Shown: positions 8,267-17,109 of the stretch, piece by piece
Position numbering within the stretch: position 1 is the stretch's first letter
How the letters are laid out: the number at the start of each line of letters is the position of its first letter
DNA from: JAVVPL01 sp036655775
GTDB taxonomy: Bacteria > Bacteroidota > Bacteroidia > Bacteroidales > P3
Direction of reading: 5' to 3'
DNA: 32,204 nt
Assembly: GCA_036655775.1 (NCBI GenBank)
Contig: JAVVPL010000010.1
Location: 1-32,204 of the forward strand
Notes under the pieces: model-generated
What the model saw: only the letters and a program-made list of their open reading frames with translations
The model's database searches: none
Told to the model about the DNA's origin: nothing
Translations under genes and position numbers: made by a program

Positions 8267-8968
8267 TTAATAAATATAAATATCCTTCGTCATTTCTGCA
8301 TACCAGGAAGAACGTTCCAGTCCTTTATTGTATAAAAAGCAATGATTTTCTTCACAAGGCTTAGGCTTCAAACCTAATTCATATAAAATTCGTTTGGGTT
8401 TACTATGGATTGTATGTGATACAAAAGTACGTTTGTATATGTGTAAACCAAATTGAGCAGCCGCATTTTCAAAATTGACATATTCGGTAGTGGGTAATAT
8501 TAAACAAAAACGCCCCTCGGTACATAGTCTTTGGCTCACCCCTTGACATAAAGCCTCAAAACTTAAACGATCATTATGACGTGCATAAGTTCTTTTTTCA
8601 TCTTTTCCATGTAAAGAATGTGAAAAAAAAGGAGGATTAGAAACGATCAAATCATAATTTGTTTCTCTATCTAAATCTTGAAAACGAAGTGTCTTTACAC
8701 GCAATCTATCCACCCATGGACTCTGCGTAAAATTCGTGAGTGCATCTTGACAAGAATGAGCGTCCATATCTATGCCTAATATTTGTACCCTAGGATACCA
8801 TTGTGTTTTTTGCGCCATCAATAATGATATAATACCACAACCACAACCCACATCCAAAATACACTTTGCCTTCCCCACCTCAACCCAAGCCCCTAAGACT
8901 ACAGCATCAGTACCTACTTTCATACTTGATTGCAAATCGGTAATTGCAAAATATTTACACTGAAACAT
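8267..8968 (-). CDS. trmN6: tRNA1(Val) A37 N6-methyltransferase TrmN6 (YfiC)
   Basis: A 233-residue SAM-dependent methyltransferase. The N-terminus (FQCKYFAITDLQSSMKVGTD) is the typical opening of the YfiC group, motif I is DVGCGCG at 39-45, and the adenine-N6 catalytic motif NPPF is at 111-114. In E. coli the enzyme methylates A37 of tRNA1(Val). It is the second gene of a two-gene unit, 9 bases after the VOC-family gene, and converges on the SDR gene with a 7-base gap. Confidence 0.9.
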   Translation of the reverse strand: MFQCKYFAITDLQSSMKVGTDAVVLGAWVEVGKAKCILDVGCGCGIISLLMAQKTQWYPRVQILGIDMDAHSCQDALTNFTQSPWVDRLRVKTLRFQDLDRETNYDLIVSNPPFFSHSLHGKDEKRTYARHNDRLSFEALCQGVSQRLCTEGRFCLILPTTEYVNFENAAAQFGLHIYKRTFVSHTIHSKPKRILYELGLKPKPCEENHCFLYNKGLERSSWYAEMTKDIYIY

Positions 8969-8977
8969 GCCAAAAAC

Positions 8978-10057
8978 TTAATATTTCACTCGATTAAGTC
9001 CTAACATTTTTACCAGAAAATCAGCTAAGGCTTTTTCTCTATTCCGTTTACGAAGATTCAAATAAAGACCTAGTTTTTTTAAAATAGGTATTTTATGAGT
9101 TTCAACCAATTCTATAAGAGTTCCATCGGGATCTTCAATATACGCAAAACGCCCTGCGGCTTCGCCCATATCAAATGAATCGGTATGCTGTTTTGCGGCA
9201 CTATCCACCGTAAATGGATAGCCTGCCGCTTCACAATATTTTTTTAAATTATCCATATACGTAACATCAAAACATACTTGGATAAAGCCAGGATCTCCCC
9301 AAAAACGACCTTCGTAAATTTTGCGAGGCAAACGTTCTAAAGCCACGATTAATTCTATATATCCTTTGCCTAAAAGATGACTAAAAGCACCTGTACGAGC
9401 CTTGGAATGAGTCAACAATACGCGTCTAAACTTACCCTGCCCCCCTTTTAATACTGCAAAATCGGAAAAAACAGCTGTTTTATCATAAATTACCTGATCA
9501 AAGCCCAAAATATCACGGTATACGGTCATGGCTTTGTCTATATCTGTAACGCCTATCATTACACCCACACCTCCGCCACTACTTCGTTTTTCCTCCTTGA
9601 ATATACTCTTTTCTTCTACAATTTGAAAAATATTTGCAAAAGGATCTTCTACATAAAACGTAGCTAAGCCATCGGGTGCTATTTGTAAACCCCCAAGTAT
9701 TTTCACCCCTTTCGCACTTAATTCTTCAAAGGTTTGAACCACATTTCGACTTTTTATTTTAGCAACAAAAACGCCCAAATCACCCACTTCAATTTCAAAA
9801 TTTCTTTTTTGAGGTTTACGATCGGCATATTGCCATATTTCAAAACCCGCACCTCCTTGCATATTGATTGCTATACAAGCATGTCGTTTTTGTGCTTGTT
9901 GACCCGTATAAGGCAACATTAATTCCGCAACGGTACTATCTTCCAATACACGAACATCCATCTGGAAATGCTCTATATACCATTTCCATGCTTGATGAAA
10001 ATCTTCAACACCTATGCCAATTTGTTGAATTCCGCTAATAAAATAGGATCCTTCCAT
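8978..10057 (-). CDS. VOC-superfamily protein with four beta-alpha-beta modules
   Basis: A 359-residue protein made of two glyoxalase-like halves (about 5-150 and 160-325), each with two VOC modules; module ends such as DPFANIFQ and DPDGTLIE are clear. It recalls 4-hydroxyphenylpyruvate dioxygenase in size. However, by eye the usual first-strand His ligands are absent from all modules (IQQIGIGV, FEIEVGDL, VGVMIGVTD, FIQVCFDV), and only glutamates of the last strands remain (FEIWQ, YIELIV, LIELVE). It may therefore bind no metal or an unusual one, and its substrate is unknown. It starts at the ATG 10055-10057, just after a strong promoter, and is cotranscribed with trmN6. Confidence 0.75.
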   Translation of the reverse strand: MEGSYFISGIQQIGIGVEDFHQAWKWYIEHFQMDVRVLEDSTVAELMLPYTGQQAQKRHACIAINMQGGAGFEIWQYADRKPQKRNFEIEVGDLGVFVAKIKSRNVVQTFEELSAKGVKILGGLQIAPDGLATFYVEDPFANIFQIVEEKSIFKEEKRSSGGGVGVMIGVTDIDKAMTVYRDILGFDQVIYDKTAVFSDFAVLKGGQGKFRRVLLTHSKARTGAFSHLLGKGYIELIVALERLPRKIYEGRFWGDPGFIQVCFDVTYMDNLKKYCEAAGYPFTVDSAAKQHTDSFDMGEAAGRFAYIEDPDGTLIELVETHKIPILKKLGLYLNLRKRNREKALADFLVKMLGLNRVKY

Positions 10058-10078
10058 ACGTCTAAAATATATTTTTTA

Positions 10079-10110
10079 CAAAGATAAAAAAATAATAGGG
10101 GGAAGACAAA
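10079..10110 (-). promoter_or_regulatory. Promoter of the VOC-trmN6 unit
   Basis: On the minus strand TTTG (10110-10107), 20 bases, then TATCTTTG (10086-10079), a full match to the Bacteroidetes promoter pattern. Transcription would start near 10073, leaving a leader of roughly 15 bases before the ATG. Confidence 0.78.
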
Positions 10111-10142
10111 CCTTTTACTAGAAATCCTTATTTTACACAAAT

Positions 10143-13100
10143 TTATTGAAGTTCTTGCATCAAATGCAAAGCCTCTTCTATAGTTTGTATACCATTGAAC
10201 ACTACATTTAGATGTGATTTTTGTTCTTTTAAACAAGAATTTTTAGCATGAATTTGTACATAGCTGACTATACGACCAAACACATCCGATTGAAAATAAG
10301 CGGTATCAGACTCTGCAACAAAACTACCCACCAATTTTCCTCCTCTCAAACTTAAATTACCCCATCCTAACGCTTTGGCAAATCTACGTAAACGCAGCGT
10401 ATCAATTAAGGCTTGCGTAGGTTCTGGAATAGGACCAAATCGATCGATCAATTTAGTCGAAAAAGCCTTGAGCTCGGCATCGCTTTCTAAGCCATCCAAT
10501 TCTTTATATAAAGATAGTCGTTCACTAATATTACTTACATATTGATCGGGAATCAATATTTCCAAATCCGTTTCAATTTGACATTCTTTACTTTCAATTT
10601 TGTTTTGAGTTTCCTCGGGGTATAAATCTTTAAATTCCGTTTCCTTCAATTCTTGAATCGCTTCATCCAAAATCTTTTGATACATATCCATTCCTATCTC
10701 AGAAATAAAACCACTTTGTTCCCCTCCCAAAATATTGCCTGCACCTCGAATATCTAAATCACGCATAGCAATTTGAAAACCACTCCCTATATCGGAAAAC
10801 TCTTCAATGGCACGTAAACGTTTTTTAGCCTCTTCGCTCAACATATACGAAGGTGGAGTCATCAAATAACAAAATGCTTTTTTATTAGATCGTCCCACAC
10901 GCCCACGCAATTGATGCAATTCACTCAAACCATAGCTATGCGCTTCATTAATAATCATGGTATTGGCATTAGAAATATCCAAGCCATTTTCTACTATTTT
11001 TGTAGATACCAAAATATCATATTCCCCCTCTATAAAACCTAAAAGAATTTCCTCCAATTTATCTCCTTCCATTTGTCCATGCGCCACACCTATTTTAGCA
11101 TCTGGAATTAATCTTTGCAACATACCCGCAATTTCCATAATATTTTGCACTCTATGATGTACAAAAAACACTTGTCCCCCTCGATTCAATTCATACACTA
11201 TTGCATCGCGTATAATCTCTTCGTTAAAAGGATGAATTTCAGTTTGTACTGGATATCTATTTTGAGGTGGGGTATTGATAATGGATAAATCTCTAGCTCC
11301 CATAAGCGAAAATTGCAAAGTACGTGGAATGGGGGTAGCTGTAAGGGTTAGAGTATCTAAATTCACTTTTAATTGTTTGAGTTTTTCTTTCATGCTAACT
11401 CCAAACTTTTGTTCCTCATCCACTATTAATAAACCCAAATCCTTAAACAGTACATCCTTACTCACCAAGCGATGCGTACCTATCAAAATATCTATTTTTC
11501 CAACTTTTAAGCGCGCTAATATATCTTTTTTTTCTTTAGTAGAACGAAAACGATTGATGTAATCGACCGTACAAGGTAAATTTTCCAAACGTTCTTTAAA
11601 GGTTTTAGCATGCTGATAGGCCAATACCGTCGTGGGGACAAGAACAGCCACTTGTTTTCCATCGGCCACCGCTTTAAAAGCGGCTCGTATAGCTACTTCG
11701 GTTTTACCAAATCCCACATCCCCACAAATTAATCGATCCATCGGAATGGAAGACTCCATATCTTGTTTTACATCTTGTGTAGCCTTGAGTTGATCGGGAG
11801 TATCTTCATAAAAAAAAGAAGATTCCAATTCATGTTGTAAATACGAATCGGCACTATACGCAAAACCAGGCGAGGCTTTCCTTTGCGCATAAAGTTTGAT
11901 TAAATCCTTGGCTATATCTTTTACTTTTTGTTTCGTTTTTTGTTTTAGATTGGCCCAAGTATTACTGCCCAAACGATGTAGTTGAGGTATGCTACCATCT
12001 TTGCTAGCGTAGCGACTCATTTTGTGCAAAGCATGTATGCTAATATGCAATACATCATTGTCCTTATAAACTAAACAAATCGCCTCTTGTTCCCGACCAT
12101 TGACTTTAATTTTTTCCAAACCCGCAAAACGTCCCACCCCATGATCAATATGACTTACATAGTCGCCAGGTTTAAGCATATAAAGTTCACGTAAACTCAA
12201 AGCTTGCGTATCTTGTTTATGAGGCTGTACCGAGTATCGATGATAGCGTTCAAAAATTTGATGATCCGTAAAAATGGCCAATTTTAAATCATTATCAATA
12301 AAGCCTTCGTTTAAGGACAAAAACAAAGGCGTAAAACGCAGAGGGTGATCCTTGGGAGCCAATTCAAAAAACACTCTTTCTAAACGTTGAATTTGTTTGG
12401 CATTTTCCGATAAAATAAAATAGGTATAGTCATGATCCATCCCCTCTTGAATATGTTCTACTAAGAGTTCAAATTTCTTATTAAATAGCGGTTGGGTTTG
12501 CATGCTAAAGGAGATAGAAGCATGATGCTTAAAATATGCCGCCATACCAAATTCAATCACTGAATAACTACGTAAATCGGCCAATAAATCCTCTTTGCGA
12601 ATATATAATTCTTGCGGTTTACGATGTATGAGTGGGGTTTCTAATTTAGCAAAAGCATCACACGCTTTACTATACAATTTTTCCATACTATCCAAACACC
12701 ATTGCACATCTTCAAACCAAACATTTGCATAGGATGAAAAATAGGAAAGAAACGACAAACTTTCTATATGTTCCGCTCTTTGTTGTACGTTAGGGAGTAG
12801 ACTAATACTTTTTTGCTTTTCTAAAGATAGCTGAGAAACCACATCAAAACTCCGAATGGATTCGATTTTATCGCCAAAAAACTCTATTCGATACGGACTA
12901 TCATTGGCAAAAGAAAACACATCTATAATTCCTCCTCTTACCGAAAATTGCCCAGCTTCTATCACAAAATCGACTTGTTCAAAATCGTATTCATGAAAAA
13001 AATCAATTAAAAAATCCTGAGAAACCGTATCCTCCACACTTAGCTTTACTGTATTTTGTTCCAAAAAGCGTTTGGTAATTACCTTTTCGGTCAAAGCTTC

Positions 13101-13502
13101 GGGATAGGTTATAATCCATAGTTTTTCTTTAGTGTGACCCAAACGATTCAGTACTTCCGTGCGTTGTAGTACATTTGCGTTATCCACATTTTCCACCTCG
13201 TACGGATTGCGATAGGAAGAAGGATAAAAAAGCACCTTTTTAGTAGCCTGTTCCACCCCCATCTCTCCCAACATTTTTTCTAAATCATTATAAAAATAGG
13301 CTGCCTGCTCTTTATCTCGGAGTATGAACAACTGTTTGTCCATCAATTGCGAGGCAATAGCTGCACTCACCAAAGCACGTGCAGATCCCACAAGCCCCTT
13401 AATTCCCCAACGTTTTGATTCGGTTCCAGAACTAAGCAGTTTGATAAACTCTTTGACACGTACATCTTGAGCATATATACTCAATAAATCTTCTTTATTC
13501 AC
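10143..13502 (-). CDS. mfd: Transcription-repair coupling factor Mfd
   Basis: A 1119-residue protein of full family length. In order: the UvrB-like N-terminal region (about 1-430), the CarD-like RNA polymerase interaction domain near 440-530 (PGDYVSHIDHGVGRF), the RecG-like translocase with Walker A GDVGFGKTE near 595 and Walker B DEEQ near 693, the QLRGRVGRS motif VI, the TRG-like segment, and the C-terminal UvrA-masking domain. It removes RNA polymerase stalled at lesions and recruits UvrA. The start is GTG at 13500-13502, since no ATG lies nearby in frame. It ends in TAA and is followed by the VOC promoter. Confidence 0.97.
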   Translation of the reverse strand: MNKEDLLSIYAQDVRVKEFIKLLSSGTESKRWGIKGLVGSARALVSAAIASQLMDKQLFILRDKEQAAYFYNDLEKMLGEMGVEQATKKVLFYPSSYRNPYEVENVDNANVLQRTEVLNRLGHTKEKLWIITYPEALTEKVITKRFLEQNTVKLSVEDTVSQDFLIDFFHEYDFEQVDFVIEAGQFSVRGGIIDVFSFANDSPYRIEFFGDKIESIRSFDVVSQLSLEKQKSISLLPNVQQRAEHIESLSFLSYFSSYANVWFEDVQWCLDSMEKLYSKACDAFAKLETPLIHRKPQELYIRKEDLLADLRSYSVIEFGMAAYFKHHASISFSMQTQPLFNKKFELLVEHIQEGMDHDYTYFILSENAKQIQRLERVFFELAPKDHPLRFTPLFLSLNEGFIDNDLKLAIFTDHQIFERYHRYSVQPHKQDTQALSLRELYMLKPGDYVSHIDHGVGRFAGLEKIKVNGREQEAICLVYKDNDVLHISIHALHKMSRYASKDGSIPQLHRLGSNTWANLKQKTKQKVKDIAKDLIKLYAQRKASPGFAYSADSYLQHELESSFFYEDTPDQLKATQDVKQDMESSIPMDRLICGDVGFGKTEVAIRAAFKAVADGKQVAVLVPTTVLAYQHAKTFKERLENLPCTVDYINRFRSTKEKKDILARLKVGKIDILIGTHRLVSKDVLFKDLGLLIVDEEQKFGVSMKEKLKQLKVNLDTLTLTATPIPRTLQFSLMGARDLSIINTPPQNRYPVQTEIHPFNEEIIRDAIVYELNRGGQVFFVHHRVQNIMEIAGMLQRLIPDAKIGVAHGQMEGDKLEEILLGFIEGEYDILVSTKIVENGLDISNANTMIINEAHSYGLSELHQLRGRVGRSNKKAFCYLMTPPSYMLSEEAKKRLRAIEEFSDIGSGFQIAMRDLDIRGAGNILGGEQSGFISEIGMDMYQKILDEAIQELKETEFKDLYPEETQNKIESKECQIETDLEILIPDQYVSNISERLSLYKELDGLESDAELKAFSTKLIDRFGPIPEPTQALIDTLRLRRFAKALGWGNLSLRGGKLVGSFVAESDTAYFQSDVFGRIVSYVQIHAKNSCLKEQKSHLNVVFNGIQTIEEALHLMQELQ

Positions 13503-13533
13503 TTATCTATTTTTCTCTTGCTTTTTTTTTATG

Positions 13534-13541
13534 TATCTTTG
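13534..13541 (+). promoter_or_regulatory. -7 box of the tRNA-Arg gene
   Basis: TATCTTTG, a full match to TAnnTTTG, ends 10 bases before the tRNA. The position 20 bases upstream (13510-13513) reads TTTT rather than TTTG, so the -33 element is weak. Confidence 0.65.
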
Positions 13542-13551
13542 CAAACTATTT

Positions 13552-13623
13552 GGTTTCGTAGTTCAATGGATAGAATTTCAGATTCCGGTTCTGAAGATAG
13601 GGGTTCGAGTCCCCTCGAGATCA
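13552..13623 (+). tRNA. tRNA-Arg (anticodon CCG)
   Basis: A 72-base cloverleaf. The acceptor arm GGTTTCG pairs with CGAGATC (two G-U pairs), with discriminator A at 13623. The D stem is GTTC/GAAT, the anticodon stem TCAGA/TCTGA encloses loop TTCCGGT, giving anticodon CCG, and the T arm is AGGGG-TTCGAGT-CCCCT. CCA is not encoded. It lies between the divergent start of mfd and the convergent end of moxR, 18 bases away, with its own TATCTTTG box. Confidence 0.95.
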
Positions 13624-13641
13624 CTCATTCGTTTTATTTGT

Positions 13642-14601
13642 TTACAACAATTGTTCAATAATTTGATCCACGGTCAAACCTTCGGCCTCTGCTTTGTAAT
13701 TCTTCACCACTCTATGTCGAAGCACTTGCAATGCAACAGCTTTAACATCTTCCTTATCGGGCGAAAATTTTCCTTTCAAAGCCGCATGACACTTAGCTCC
13801 TATAATCAAATACTGCGAAGCTCGTGGACCTGCTCCCCAGGCCAAATATTTAGCACATAATTCATGTACTTGAGGCGTTCCCACACGTGTGGAAGCTACC
13901 ATTTTTACTACATATTCGTACAAAGCATCGGGCACGGGAATTCGTCTGACCAAATGTTGAAAATACAAAATTTCTTCCTCTGTCATTTTTGCATTTACAA
14001 CTTGCGTATGATCCTGGGTGGTAGTTTTTACAATTTCAACCTCTTCGGAAAAACTAGGATAATCCACTTTTATTTGAAACATAAATCGATCCAATTGTGC
14101 TTCGGGTAAAGGATATGTACCTTCTTGTTCTATGGGATTTTGCGTGGCTAATACAAAAAATGGATTTCCAATAGGATAATTTTTACCCGCTATGGTTACC
14201 GATTTTTCTTGCATTGCTTCCAATAAGGCCGATTGAGTTTTAGGAGGGGTTCTATTAATTTCATCAGCCAAAACCATATTGGCAAAAATAGGTCCTTTAA
14301 TAAATTGAAATTGTCTATTTTGATCTAATATTTCCGAACCGATAATATCCGATGGCATCAAATCGGGCGTAAATTGAATACGACTAAATTTCAAAGCCAT
14401 CACCTCCGATAAAGTTTGAATCAACATGGTTTTAGCCAAACCAGGCACCCCAACCAACAAAGCATGTCCTCTACTAAAAATAGCCATTAAAATATCATCC
14501 ACCACTTGTTCTTGCCCCACAATTCGCTTACTTATTTCAGCTTTCATTAGGGCAAATTTTGTTTGTAATGCCTCTACGGCTTCTACATCATTTTTAAACA
14601 T
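13642..14601 (-). CDS. moxR: MoxR-family AAA+ ATPase
   Basis: A 319-residue AAA_3 ATPase. Walker A is GVPGLAKT at 51-58, Walker B is LADE around 111-114, followed by INRTPPKTQSALLEAMQE, the sensor region ATQNPIEQEGTYPLPEAQLDRF, and a C-terminal lid. MoxR proteins act as chaperones that insert cofactors or activate partners, often beside von Willebrand-factor A proteins; no such partner is inside this window. It lies 129 bases after the SurA-like gene, and no clear promoter box is visible in that gap, so it may be read through from the guaB-parvulin operon. Confidence 0.93.
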   Translation of the reverse strand: MFKNDVEAVEALQTKFALMKAEISKRIVGQEQVVDDILMAIFSRGHALLVGVPGLAKTMLIQTLSEVMALKFSRIQFTPDLMPSDIIGSEILDQNRQFQFIKGPIFANMVLADEINRTPPKTQSALLEAMQEKSVTIAGKNYPIGNPFFVLATQNPIEQEGTYPLPEAQLDRFMFQIKVDYPSFSEEVEIVKTTTQDHTQVVNAKMTEEEILYFQHLVRRIPVPDALYEYVVKMVASTRVGTPQVHELCAKYLAWGAGPRASQYLIIGAKCHAALKGKFSPDKEDVKAVALQVLRHRVVKNYKAEAEGLTVDQIIEQLL

Positions 14602-14730
14602 AACACTTATCTATACATAGTTTCATACGAAAATCATTTTACTAAATAGGCGGTGCATGCAAGTCTCATACAATTTGTTTTTTTTACACTTTTCAACGAG
14701 CTTTTGAACCTCTATTTATTTTATCAAAAT

Positions 14731-16224
14731 TTACATTTTCCATTGATACGTAAAGGCACATTTTGCATAATCTCCCATTAAACGTACATAGGTTTGCGTA
14801 ATTTTATTTTTCATCCAAGAACTCATTTTATCATTCCGTGCTTGCTGAAGAGCCATATTATATAATCGGTCGTAATCATCTACCAAATTCGCCTTATGAG
14901 GAGAAACTTTTTTGATCACATAAAATAAACGAAAACACATTTGTCCTGTGGCCTCGTCTTGAAAATTGAGTGCATGGGTCACCTCTCCTTCCATTAATTT
15001 TTCAATGGCAAAGAAAACAATAGGCTCAATTTCTTCCGCTGCATAGGCGGGTTTACGGGTCATTGGACTTAGATATATTCCATCCGCTTGACGACCTGCT
15101 TCATCTGAAAATACTTTAACCGCTTCTTGAAATGTAAATGTATTGTTGCGTATCAAAGAGGATACACTATCTAATTCTTTTTGTGCACGCATCAAATCGG
15201 CAGTACCTGGTTTGGGTCGAATCAAAATATGGCGAACGCGCACTCGTTCTCCTTTGCGTTCCAAAACTTCTAATATATGAAACCCAAAATTAGTTTCTAT
15301 CACTGGGGACAATTCGCCTACTTTTAAACTAAAAGCCATAGATTCAAATTCACTCGCCCACATTCCTCTTTCTCCAAAACCTACATCCCCTCCCGTTCGC
15401 CTAGAACCTGGATCTTCAGAATATAAACCCGCTAAAGCGGCAAAACTTTCACCTTTTTCAATACGGGTTCTCAACTCCGTAATTTGTTGTTTGGCCAAAT
15501 TCATTTCCGTTCGACTAATCTTCGGCTTTTTGACAATTACACCCAATTGATATTCGGTAGGAACCAAAGGGACACTATCTCTATCCATAGAACCAAAAAA
15601 ACGACGAACTTCACTAGGGGTCACTTTTACATCTTCAGTAATTTTTCGTTCCATCGTTCGAGACACTAAACTAATTCGAATTAGCTCTCTATTTTCTTCC
15701 TTAATTTCCAAAATGGATTTTTGATAAAAAGCTTCTAATTTTTCTCTAGATCCCATTTGTTCGGTAAAATAACGAATCCGCGCTTCCAATTCTGAATCCA
15801 CCTCATTATCACTCACATTAATACTGTCCTCTTCGGCTTGTAAAGCATACAAATTACTAATTAATAATTGCTCCAAAATATCACAGCGCAAATCGTCGGT
15901 CGAAGTAGTCATTTGCAAACGCATATTCGTGGCCTGGGCTTCTACTTCGGAAAGTTTTATTTTTTTATTTCCTATCACCGCCACAATTTGGTCAATTACA
16001 ATAGGCTTTACAGGCAAAACGACCTCTTCAAAAGAAACTGTTTTTGCATTCTTTAGAGTGTCCAAAACAGCCTTTTTAGCGAGCACCGAATCCTGCGCTA
16101 TACTATCACTTTTCACATGTGATACATGCGTAGACTTTTGTGTATATGCGTTGGAAGTGATGCCAATAAAGAAACTTAACAGTAGTATAAAATGTACTGT
16201 TTTATATTTTGATTTCATGCTCAT
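14731..16224 (-). CDS. surA: SurA-like periplasmic peptidyl-prolyl isomerase
   Basis: A 497-residue exported protein with a signal peptide at 1-29 (hydrophobic stretch then SNAYTQ). A SurA-type N-terminal chaperone region lies at about 77-215 (DQIVAVIGNKKIKLSEVE). Two parvulin domains follow: one about 222-322 with SEDPGSRRTGGDVGF and FGFHILEV, the second about 327-440, starting RVRHILIRP, more degenerate. SurA escorts outer-membrane proteins through the periplasm. It is the third of three adjacent parvulin-type genes, 18 bases after the second. Confidence 0.88.
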   Translation of the reverse strand: MSMKSKYKTVHFILLLSFFIGITSNAYTQKSTHVSHVKSDSIAQDSVLAKKAVLDTLKNAKTVSFEEVVLPVKPIVIDQIVAVIGNKKIKLSEVEAQATNMRLQMTTSTDDLRCDILEQLLISNLYALQAEEDSINVSDNEVDSELEARIRYFTEQMGSREKLEAFYQKSILEIKEENRELIRISLVSRTMERKITEDVKVTPSEVRRFFGSMDRDSVPLVPTEYQLGVIVKKPKISRTEMNLAKQQITELRTRIEKGESFAALAGLYSEDPGSRRTGGDVGFGERGMWASEFESMAFSLKVGELSPVIETNFGFHILEVLERKGERVRVRHILIRPKPGTADLMRAQKELDSVSSLIRNNTFTFQEAVKVFSDEAGRQADGIYLSPMTRKPAYAAEEIEPIVFFAIEKLMEGEVTHALNFQDEATGQMCFRLFYVIKKVSPHKANLVDDYDRLYNMALQQARNDKMSSWMKNKITQTYVRLMGDYAKCAFTYQWKM

Positions 16225-16242
16225 TCTTGTATGTAAATATTT

Positions 16243-17109
16243 TTAATAAATTTCTATCTCCCGCGCCTGCTTTGCTTCTTTTAATATATCTTTCCGCATA
16301 TTATCCAACAATTTTTGCTTACGTACATTTAAGATAATTGTACGTATTTTTTTAGTTTCAAAACTCAAGGGGGAAATATTTTCTTTGGTTTTAAAATCTT
16401 TGAATATTACATAATATACATAATTTCCCGATACAATTTCCAATTTTTGATTGTTATTCAAAAACTCTTCTTGATTATAGGTTTGAATAGGGATCTCTTT
16501 TAAAAGCTCGTTAAAATATAACCATTTATCATCATCCAAAAAATAATTTTCGGCCGAACTACTACAAAGTCGACTCAAACGGACTAAGGCTGTATTTTCT
16601 AAATTATCGGCAAATAAATCTTTTTTTATTTTTTCTGCATTTTTATGATTCTTCAAAATTTTAACAAAACGAACCTGTACAATATTGCTTTTCAAATAAA
16701 ATAAATCGGTATGATTTTCGTAATAGGCAGCAATATCCAAGTCGGACACTACCGTATCCAACAACTGTTGACTTACTTTATTTTGATAAGAAAAAATAAG
16801 CAATGAGTTTTTATATTCTTCTATTTGTTTTTCAAATTTCGACTCCTCATCACCTAAATTTTGTTTTGCTTTATTGAGCAAAAGTTGCTGTTGTATCCAA
16901 TTTTGAATATAGGTTTGTACAATTTGTATACTATCGTTTTTCAGTGCCCCTGGAGGCACCACCCCACTCAAATCGCTAGCATATAAATAGGTGTCATATA
17001 CACGTGCCAAAGCCCCATCTGACGAAGAGTCAGAGGGGGCTTTGCAGGAGTAACAGACTATGAAACTCACACAGAGAACAACCTTACTTAAGCATGCTCT
17101 TGAAAACAT
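16243..17109 (-). CDS. Exported SurA-N-like protein, possible lipoprotein
   Basis: A 288-residue protein with an N-terminal hydrophobic segment ending in CYSC (C22), close to but not a perfect lipobox. The next part (VYDTYLYASDLSGVVP, then a helical region with WIQQQLLLNKAKQNL) resembles the N-terminal chaperone half of SurA/PpiD proteins. No parvulin catalytic domain is apparent, although residues about 120-280 could be a worn one. Its ATG overlaps the 3' end of the upstream parvulin gene by 26 bases, so the two are probably translationally coupled. It likely helps the neighbouring isomerases in envelope protein folding; this is inferred from context. Confidence 0.75.
   Translation of the reverse strand: MFSRACLSKVVLCVSFIVCYSCKAPSDSSSDGALARVYDTYLYASDLSGVVPPGALKNDSIQIVQTYIQNWIQQQLLLNKAKQNLGDEESKFEKQIEEYKNSLLIFSYQNKVSQQLLDTVVSDLDIAAYYENHTDLFYLKSNIVQVRFVKILKNHKNAEKIKKDLFADNLENTALVRLSRLCSSSAENYFLDDDKWLYFNELLKEIPIQTYNQEEFLNNNQKLEIVSGNYVYYVIFKDFKTKENISPLSFETKKIRTIILNVRKQKLLDNMRKDILKEAKQAREIEIY

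Noticed and set aside
11275..11562. Open frame opposite mfd
   Set aside because: It is antisense to conserved helicase motifs of mfd and shows no recognisable domain.
13646..13655. AACAATTGTT palindrome after the tRNA as a terminator
   Set aside because: It is short, lies in the coding end of moxR and is not followed by a T run.
14602..14730. Hairpin (TTCAA/TTGAA) as terminator between the SurA-like gene and moxR
   Set aside because: The stem is only 5 base pairs of mostly A-T and is not followed by a T run in the direction of transcription.
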